From: an uncultured Oscillospiraceae bacterium
GTDB lineage: Bacteria > Bacillota > Clostridia > Oscillospirales > Oscillospiraceae
NCBI GenBank assembly: GCA_934567355.1
Contig: CAKTJC010000011.1
Coordinates: 9,867-73,866 of the forward strand
Reading direction: 5' to 3'
DNA length: 64,000 nucleotides
This document shows, one piece after another, positions 57,155 through 64,000 of the stretch. The notes beneath the pieces are model-generated. The model made no database searches. It was not told where the DNA came from and saw nothing but the letters and a program-made list of their open reading frames with translations. The first letter of the stretch is position 1, and each line of letters begins with the position of its first letter. The position numbers and the translations under genes were made by a program.

Positions 57155-57796
57155 TTACGCAATCACGCCGCCGCCAATGGCATTGAGCAGCGCGTCCGTC
57201 GGCTTTACCTGCCAGCGGGAGTCGCTGTAGACCAGCTGAAGGGTCAGGTCTGTATGCGTGCGTGCGGTGCTCTGCGCCAGAGCCTGCCGCACGGCCTCCA
57301 AAAGCGTTTGCTGAATCAGCTCATTTTTGAATTCCCCGTTTTCGTCATACAGGGTGCTGGAATCCTCCGCTGCATCCACCTGCGCGGTAAAGAGCTGCGT
57401 CCAGCGCTCCTTTGCATCGGCAAGCACTGCCTCCAGGTTCAGCGCCTCAAAGGAAATGTCCTGTGCAAGCCCCGTTTCGGTGGCGTACAGCTCACCCGCA
57501 CTCTGATAAGAGCAGCTTTCGCGGTAGGCATCCCACAGCAGCTGCCCGACCTCGCTCTGGAACGTACCGTCCAGCCCCAGGTCGGGTGTTCCCTCCAGCT
57601 GCGCTGCGGCGGCGGAATAGTCCCCTGCGCAGATTGCGTCCATCAGGCTCCGGGTGCAGGACGCTGCATCTTCCGGCACCTTCCAAAGATAGGGCGGACG
57701 GTTCAGAGAGAACAGCGTCAGCGCAATCGCAATTGCACCGATCGTGCACCCCAATATAATAAAAAGCGAAGAAAGAAATCGCACCGTTTTTTTCAT
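57155..57796 (-). CDS. Membrane-anchored protein of unknown function
   Basis: A 213-residue protein. Residues 6-28 are one hydrophobic anchor with no lipobox pattern at its end; the rest is predicted outside and mostly helical (ICAGDYSAAAAQLEG, LYATETGLAQDISFEALNLEAVLADAKERW), with a Gln-Leu-Val-Tyr-Ser beta end. It is the first gene of the envelope operon. Start at 57796 (MKKTVRFL) follows GGGGGAC; an open frame to 57877 is not supported. It may be a partner or regulator of the NAGPA enzyme. Confidence 0.6.
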   Translation of the reverse strand: MKKTVRFLSSLFIILGCTIGAIAIALTLFSLNRPPYLWKVPEDAASCTRSLMDAICAGDYSAAAAQLEGTPDLGLDGTFQSEVGQLLWDAYRESCSYQSAGELYATETGLAQDISFEALNLEAVLADAKERWTQLFTAQVDAAEDSSTLYDENGEFKNELIQQTLLEAVRQALAQSTARTHTDLTLQLVYSDSRWQVKPTDALLNAIGGGVIA

Positions 57797-57894
57797 GAAT
57801 GTCCCCCACAGGATTTCGGGCGATAAAACGCCACTGTATTTGACACCCAGAATATCACATTTCCCTGCTTTTTTCAATAGCCGTCATGCAAAAA

Positions 57895-57930
57895 GGACTG
57901 CCCCGGAAGAAGAACGGGGCAGTCCAAAAA
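57895..57930 (-). terminator. psuG terminator
   Basis: GGACTGCCCCG (57895-57905) pairs with CGGGGCAGTCC (57915-57925); on the minus strand the stem is followed by a T-run. Confidence 0.85.
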
Positions 57931-57949
57931 AGGATGGAAACTGGCGATA

Positions 57950-58870
57950 TTAAAGCATGCTGTATTCCACAGCGGTCTTGGCGGTCAGACGGGCGTTGTT
58001 GTACACCAGCTGGATGTTGGAAGCCAGGCTGTCGCCGCCGGTGAGCTCGGCCACGCGAGCCAGCAGGAAGGGAGTGGTCTCCTTGCCCTTGATGCCCTGC
58101 TCCTTGCTCTCGGCAATGGCCTGGTCGATGGCGGCATCGATCACGTCCTTGGGCATGGAGTATTCCTCGGGGATGGGGTTGGTCACCAGCATGCCGCCGC
58201 CCAGAGCCATGTCGTTCTGCGCCTTGAAGGCGGAAGCCAGCTGCGCGGGGGAATCCATGCGGTAGTCCACCTTGAAGCCGGATTTGCGGGTGTAGAAGGC
58301 GGGCAGCTCCTCGGTCTGGTAGCCCAGCACGGGCACGCCCTTGGTCTCCAGATATTCCAGGGTCAGACCCAGATCCAGGATGGATTTGGCACCGGCGCAC
58401 ACGACCATCACAGGGGTGCGAGCCAGCTCCTCCAGGTCGGCGGAGATGTCCATGGTGGTCTCAGCGCCGCGATGCACGCCGCCGATGCCGCCGGTGGCGA
58501 AGAAGCGGATGCCGGCCATGTGGGCAATGATCATGGTGGTGGTGACGGTGGTGGCGCCGTCCTCACCCTGGGCGCACAGCACAGCCAGGTCACGGCGGGA
58601 AGCCTTGTGGATGGCGCGGCCCTTCTTGCCGAAGTACTCGATCTCCTCAGCGGTCAGACCGGCCTTCAGGCGGCCGCCGATGATGGCGATGGTGGCGGGC
58701 ACGGCGCCGTTCTCACGGATGATCTTTTCCACATTCAGCGCAGTCTCCACATTCTGGGGGTAGGGCATGCCATGGGAGATGATGGTGGATTCCAGCGCCA
58801 CGACGGGCTTTCCGGCTGCAATGGCAGCGGCAACCTCGGGATTGACATCCAGGTACTTGTTCATGTTCAT
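57950..58870 (-). CDS. psuG: Pseudouridine-5'-phosphate glycosidase
   Basis: A 306-residue enzyme that splits pseudouridine-5'-phosphate to uracil and ribose-5-phosphate. Family segments: VVALESTIISHGMPYPQNVE, PATIAIIGGRLKAGL, ASRRDLAV (Lys/Arg active site region), ATGGIGGVHRGAE, VVCAGAKSILDLGLTLEYLET, and GKETTPFLLARVAELTGG. Length is normal. It follows psuK by 47 bp with AAAGGAA as ribosome site. With the kinase it forms a complete pseudouridine catabolic pair. Confidence 0.96.
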   Translation of the reverse strand: MNMNKYLDVNPEVAAAIAAGKPVVALESTIISHGMPYPQNVETALNVEKIIRENGAVPATIAIIGGRLKAGLTAEEIEYFGKKGRAIHKASRRDLAVLCAQGEDGATTVTTTMIIAHMAGIRFFATGGIGGVHRGAETTMDISADLEELARTPVMVVCAGAKSILDLGLTLEYLETKGVPVLGYQTEELPAFYTRKSGFKVDYRMDSPAQLASAFKAQNDMALGGGMLVTNPIPEEYSMPKDVIDAAIDQAIAESKEQGIKGKETTPFLLARVAELTGGDSLASNIQLVYNNARLTAKTAVEYSML

Positions 58871-58917
58871 ATGCTTCGATTCCTTTCCTGATTGAATTGA
58901 ATGGATATATGGTATGA

Positions 58918-60000
58918 TTACGCCTGTGCCATCCGGCTGCGCACGGCAGCGGCGGACATGGCGGGATTGATGGTTTCAGCAGCTTCCATGGCAACGCTTC
59001 CGGCGGCGAGACCAGCCAGCGCGGTCCGGCGCAGATCCATGCCCTCCAGATAAGCCCACACGAGGGCAGCCATGAAGGCGTCGCCGCAGCCGGTGGTGTT
59101 TACCATGCTTCCGGGGAGATTGGGCAAAATGATTCGCTCGTCGCCCATGGCGGCATACACACCGTCAGCGCCCAGGGAGATGAACAGCCGGTGCAGCCCC
59201 TTTGCCATCAGCACGTCGGCGGCTCTGTCCAGATCCTCGCGGCTGCGGATCTCCACGCCGGAGAGCAGCTCCGCTTCCAGCCGGTTGGGCTTGAGGGTGT
59301 GGATCTTTCCGAGGATCGGGGCGATTTTCTTCGCCTTTACGGTGGACACCGGGTCAACGAACAGGGGAACGCTGCAATTATCCGCCAGATATTGCAGGCT
59401 GCTCTCCGGCAGGTTGGTATCCGCCACGACCACCTGCGCGTTTTGCAGCAGGGGCAGCTGGGCGGCCAGATAGGAGGGGGTGATTTTTTTGCAGATTTCC
59501 ATGTCGGAAACCGCAAGCGCCATTTCGCCCTTCTCGTCCGTCAGGTACAGGTAGGTGGAGGTGGTTCCGCCGTGAACCCGCAGCGCGTGACTCAGGTCGA
59601 TGCCCAGCTCGGAGCAGGAGGCGGCGACCCGCTCGCCGTTTACATCGTCGGCATAGGCAGTGAGCAGGTGTACGTCCGTGCCCAGCAGCGCCAGATTGTG
59701 GGCAATGTTTCGCCCCACGCCGCCCAGGCTGATGGAGACCCGCCCGGGGTTGGAATCCGCTGCCACCAGCGGGGCAAAGGAGCGCCCGCCGACATCCACA
59801 TTTACGCCGCCGGCCACTACCGCATAGCTGCCGCTGCGCAGCACATAGCCCCGCCCGGCGATGCAGCCCTTTTTGGTCAGGTTGGAAATGTGGACAGCCA
59901 CGCTGGAACGGGTGATGCCCAATTTTCCTGCAATGTCCTGCTGTGAAATCAGGGGATCCGCTTCAATCAGCTGCAAAATCTGCCGCTCCCGCTGTGTCAT
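58918..60000 (-). CDS. psuK: Pseudouridine kinase (PfkB family) with N-terminal helix-turn-helix
   Basis: A 360-residue protein. Residues 1-52 form a winged helix-turn-helix (QILQLIEADPLISQQDIAGKLGITRSSV and HISNLTKKG). Residues 60-355 are a PfkB sugar kinase: AGGVNVDVGG, GGVGRNIAHNLALLG, and the C-terminal NTTGCGDAFMAAL (GAGD-type anion hole and catalytic Asp). Phosphorylation of pseudouridine is inferred from psuG next door. The HTH suggests it also represses its own operon, and two palindromes flank the promoter. ATG at 60000 follows AGGAGG; the frame to 60039 is not supported. Confidence 0.92.
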   Translation of the reverse strand: MTQRERQILQLIEADPLISQQDIAGKLGITRSSVAVHISNLTKKGCIAGRGYVLRSGSYAVVAGGVNVDVGGRSFAPLVAADSNPGRVSISLGGVGRNIAHNLALLGTDVHLLTAYADDVNGERVAASCSELGIDLSHALRVHGGTTSTYLYLTDEKGEMALAVSDMEICKKITPSYLAAQLPLLQNAQVVVADTNLPESSLQYLADNCSVPLFVDPVSTVKAKKIAPILGKIHTLKPNRLEAELLSGVEIRSREDLDRAADVLMAKGLHRLFISLGADGVYAAMGDERIILPNLPGSMVNTTGCGDAFMAALVWAYLEGMDLRRTALAGLAAGSVAMEAAETINPAMSAAAVRSRMAQA

Positions 60001-60030
60001 GGCTTGCCTCCTAAATAACTGCTGTATTTC

Positions 60031-60102
60031 TAAGCACATGCTTATTGTACCACAGCTTTGAAATTTGTCAATATATTTGTTTAGAATATGAGCAAAAGCT
60101 TA
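60031..60102 (-). promoter_or_regulatory. psuKG promoter with two operator-like palindromes
   Basis: On the minus strand TTGACA (60071-60066), a 16-bp spacer and TACAAT (60049-60044). TAAGCACATGCTTA, a perfect palindrome apart from its centre, sits at the start site (60031-60044), and a related TGAGCAAAAGCTTA lies upstream of the -35 (60089-60102). The pair brackets the promoter. The HTH-containing PsuK is a likely binder. Confidence 0.7.
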
Positions 60103-60132
60103 GAAAAGTCCGCAGCCGGTCGGCTGCGGACT
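60103..60132 (-). terminator. Terminator of the RbsA/RbsC-type operon
   Basis: AGTCCGCAGCC (60107-60117) pairs with GGCTGCGGACT (60122-60132). On the minus strand it is followed by TTTTCT. Confidence 0.85.
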
Positions 60133-60145
60133 ATTGGGAAGACAG

Positions 60146-61189
60146 TTATACGGTTTTCTTTCTTGCAAGGACGATCTTCTGCACCACCAGGAACAGGCAG
60201 ATCATGGCGGCGACGGTGATGTCCTTCCACCACGGGTCGGTGAGGTTCATGGAGGCGACGATCTGCTTGATGGTGTTCAGTGAAAGTACCCCGAACATCG
60301 TGCCGATGATGTTGCCCACACCGCCGGTGAGCATGGTGCCGCCGATGATGGAGGAGGCGATGGCGTTCATTTCCGCGCCCTGGCCGTTGGTCACGGAGCC
60401 GGAGCCCAAGTGCAGCACGTACACAAAGCCGCCGATACCGGCCAGCGTGCTGCACAGCAGGTGCGCCAGGAATTTCGTCCGGCGGACATTGATGCCCAGC
60501 ATATTGGCGCTGGCGGCGTTGCCGCCCACGGCGTAGAAGCTGCGGCCCAGCTTCGTCCATTTCAGCAGGATGAACAGCAGCACTACGATCACCAGTGCCA
60601 CAATCACGCCGGGCTCCACATAGGCGGTGATGAATTTGCCCTTTTTATTCATGTAGCCGATGCCCTTGAGCAGGATGTGGGTATCTTTGGCGGCGATGAA
60701 GGCCTCGTTCTGGATGTTGATGGGGTTGGCGTTGACAATGGTGGTCATGCCCTTGGCAAAGAACATACCTGCCAGAGAGACGATGAAGGGCTGAATGTCC
60801 AGGTAGGCTACCAGATAGCCCTGCACCAGACCAAAGGCCACGCCGATGCCCAGAGAGATCAGCAGGGCGGTGAAGATATTGCCGCCGTGCATGTCCAGGT
60901 TCACGGCGCAGGTCATGGTGATCAGGGCGGTCATCATGCCCACGGAAATATCAATGCCGCCGGTGATCATGACGATGCTCATGCCGCAGGACAGAATGAT
61001 CATGCCCGCGTTCTCATTGAGAATGTTGCAGAAGGAATTGGGCTTGCGGAAGCCGGAGCCCAGGAACACAATGGCTGCGGCATACATGGCGAAGAACACC
61101 ACGATGGTGATGGTCAGCAGCACATTGCTGTCCGACATCACAAAGCGCTTTTGCAGCCGCCCGTTCTTTTGGACGATTTTGGTGCTCAT
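60146..61189 (-). CDS. Sugar ABC transporter permease (RbsC/YjfF family)
   Basis: A 347-residue membrane protein with about nine helices. The family pattern GGIDISVGMMTALITM, GLVQGYLVAYLDIQPFIVSLAGMF, and FYAVGGNAASANMLGI is clear. It is the second of two adjacent RbsC-type permeases, an arrangement seen in YtfQRT-YjfF galactofuranose-type importers. AGGAGGCGG precedes the ATG, which directly follows the stop of the first permease (TAAATG). Confidence 0.92.
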   Translation of the reverse strand: MSTKIVQKNGRLQKRFVMSDSNVLLTITIVVFFAMYAAAIVFLGSGFRKPNSFCNILNENAGMIILSCGMSIVMITGGIDISVGMMTALITMTCAVNLDMHGGNIFTALLISLGIGVAFGLVQGYLVAYLDIQPFIVSLAGMFFAKGMTTIVNANPINIQNEAFIAAKDTHILLKGIGYMNKKGKFITAYVEPGVIVALVIVVLLFILLKWTKLGRSFYAVGGNAASANMLGINVRRTKFLAHLLCSTLAGIGGFVYVLHLGSGSVTNGQGAEMNAIASSIIGGTMLTGGVGNIIGTMFGVLSLNTIKQIVASMNLTDPWWKDITVAAMICLFLVVQKIVLARKKTV

Positions 61190-62298
61190 TTATACCGCCT
61201 CCTTCACGCCGGTTTTCTTTGTAAGCTTTTTCCATGCCTTGGTGGCCTTTGCCTGGAAGGTGGGCGCACTGATGACTACCAGGATCACCACCACGACAGC
61301 CTTGTAGGCAGGCAGGGCAGTGGAGGGCACCTTGTATTTATACAGGGTGGTGGTGAGGAACTGGATGGTGTAAGCGCCCAGAATGGAGGCGGGCATGCTG
61401 AATTTGCCGCCGCTGAGGGCGTTGCCGCCCAGCGCCACCGCCAAAATGGCATCCATTTCAATATCGATGGCGAAATTGGAATAGTTGATGGTGGATACCC
61501 GGCTGACCTTCACGAAGCCCGCTACCGCCACGCACAGACCCAGGATCACATAGGTCAGGAATTTGATGAAGGCGGGGTTCAGACCGTTGAGCCGGGAGGA
61601 GCTGGCATTGATGCCCACGGACTGGGCGTACAGCCCGATGGTGGTGAATTTCAGAGCCAGCGCTGCCACGATCATGCAGGCAATGGCGATGAACACCGGG
61701 GTGGGGATGGGCACACCGGGGATGTAGGTACCGAAATAGCTCAGCACCGGATCCTTCAGGTTCATGGGCTGGGCGTGGTTGATCCAGGAGGCGATGGAGC
61801 GCCCGGCGGTGAAGAGGATCAGCGTTGCCACCATGGGCTGCAGCTTGAGGTACGCCACCAGGATGCCGTTGAACGCGCCAAAGAGCATACACACGCCGCA
61901 GGCAGCCAGGAAAGCGACGATCACCGAAGCCTGTGCCTGATTGGCCACGGACTCGCTGCCGCAGAGAATGCGCATGATGACAGAGCCTGCAATGGCCATG
62001 TTGGCGCCCACGGAAATATCCTGTCCGCCGGAGGCAGCGGTGACCAGGGTCATGCCGATGGCCAGAATGGCAAGCTCGGAGCCGTCGTTGATGACGGAGA
62101 TCAGGTTGCCGCCCAGCACCTTATTGCCGCTGTTGTTGGTGCGTATATAGATGGAGAAGAAGGAGCTGTCGCCGATGAGATTGAAGATGATCAAAATCAG
62201 CAGCGCCGCCAGGGGAATGAACAGCTGCTGATGAACCAGCCAGCTGAGCCGGGAGCTGTAAACTTTCTTTTCCGGCGATTTCAGTGCGTTTTTCGGCA

Positions 62299-62299
<1 letters not shown>
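61190..62299 (-). CDS. Sugar ABC transporter permease (RbsC/YtfT family)
   Basis: A 369-residue membrane protein of the RbsC family: SGGQDISVGANMAIAGSV, NGILVAYLKLQPMVATLILFTAGRS and YAQSVGINASSSRLNGLNPA are the diagnostic stretches. A heterodimer with the next permease is expected. ATG at 62299 shares one base with the ATPase stop (TGATG) and follows AGGAGGGG. Confidence 0.92.
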
Positions 62300-63810
<1,511 letters not shown>

Positions 63811-63835
63811 TGTCTAGCCTCCGTCGAATGTAAAA

Positions 63836-63885
63836 GGTACGCGGTGCGGATACAGGATATGCTCCAATACTCCGTACCGCGTACC
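63836..63885. other. Long inverted repeat upstream of the RbsA-type ATPase gene
   Basis: Positions 63836-63850 (GGTACGCGGTGCGGA) and 63871-63885 (TCCGTACCGCGTACC) pair over 15 bp with one mismatch around a 20-base loop. By analogy with the other two transporter operons here, it may be the intercistronic hairpin between a binding protein gene and the ATPase gene. Confidence 0.6.
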
Positions 63886-63920
63886 CGGCTTATCTTCTAA
63901 TCAGTCGCGTTGGGAAAGCT

Positions 63921-64000
63921 TTGGGAACCTCTGAATAAATTGTCTGCGGCTGGACAGCGGGTCTTTTGCTCCCATGCCGCAGGATGAAAAATGGGAAATA
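63921..64000 (+). repeat. MITE-like dispersed repeat, copy 8 (cut by window end)
   Basis: Begins TGGGAACCTCTGAATAAATT and continues with CTGCGGCTGGACAGCGGGTC, then ATGCCGCAGGATGAAAAATG and GGGAAATA at the last base. It is nearly identical to the left half of copy 1 (7217 onward) and has the same orientation. Confidence 0.8.

Overview
The window reads as chromosomal DNA from an anaerobic, high-GC member of the Clostridia, most likely a gut commensal of the Oscillospirales/Christensenellales type. Points in favour are a type III glutamine synthetase (GlnN), an [FeFe]-hydrogenase homologue, HrcA/CIRCE control of clpB, ECF-type vitamin uptake, strong AGGAGG ribosome sites, and codon use typical of ~55-60% GC Firmicutes. 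No rRNA, tRNA, CRISPR array, transposase or prophage block was seen. The genus cannot be fixed from sequence reading alone.

Layout. 1-2393: nucleoside salvage operon deoD-deoB-cdd. 2532-7053: an XRE regulator fused to a beta-solenoid tail, an MFS exporter, and a membrane M48-type protease with a long C-terminal half. 7217-8395: repeats and an AT-rich acetyltransferase. 8396-11002: polar amino-acid ABC importer ending in a TrpR/YerC-like regulator, with a palindromic operator over its promoter. 11003-15844: CHAP hydrolase, ProX-type editing deacylase, a barnase/barstar pair lying between two dispersed repeats, an ABC exporter, a small RluA-type pseudouridine synthase. 15915-23218 (minus): a nine-gene cobamide uptake, remodelling and nucleotide-loop operon (ecfT, fused ecfAA', ecfS, a TIM-barrel candidate CbiR, cobT, cobU, cobS, a short cobU paralogue, cobC). 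A DUF2284 protein and a secreted tandem DUF4430 protein diverge from it.

24806-36314 is mostly minus strand: PAP2 and TVP38-family membrane proteins, an XRE regulator facing a small lipoprotein gene, a C39-like secreted peptidase, glnN with a leader attenuator, clpB with a perfect CIRCE, a VanW-family protein and the hydrogenase. 36497-42734 holds a DacF-type carboxypeptidase, a GH31 glucosidase, a hexapeptide acyltransferase with a glmM-type mutase, and an unknown secreted protein. 43076-50906 holds an MsmK-type ATPase, a TetR regulator, a ZinT-like protein with two metalloregulator-like operators, and a sugar ABC importer (binding protein plus two permeases, no ATPase) with its LacI regulator; the nearby MsmK-type ATPase probably powers it. 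50977-57796 (minus) is a tight five-gene envelope-glycosylation operon centred on an Lgt-like membrane domain fused to a long repeat-containing C-terminus. 57950-60000 is psuK-psuG for pseudouridine breakdown. 60146-63810 is an RbsA/RbsC-type sugar ABC importer with two permeases.

A dispersed MITE-like repeat of about 165 bp recurs at least eight times in intergenic gaps. Its copies share a central hairpin but carry two different kinds of terminal inverted repeat, and they flank or touch several of the more interesting genes. The best candidates for undescribed biology are the envelope operon with the Lgt-like fusion, the repeat family and its relation to the barnase/barstar pair, the cobamide operon with a candidate CbiR, and the glnN leader.
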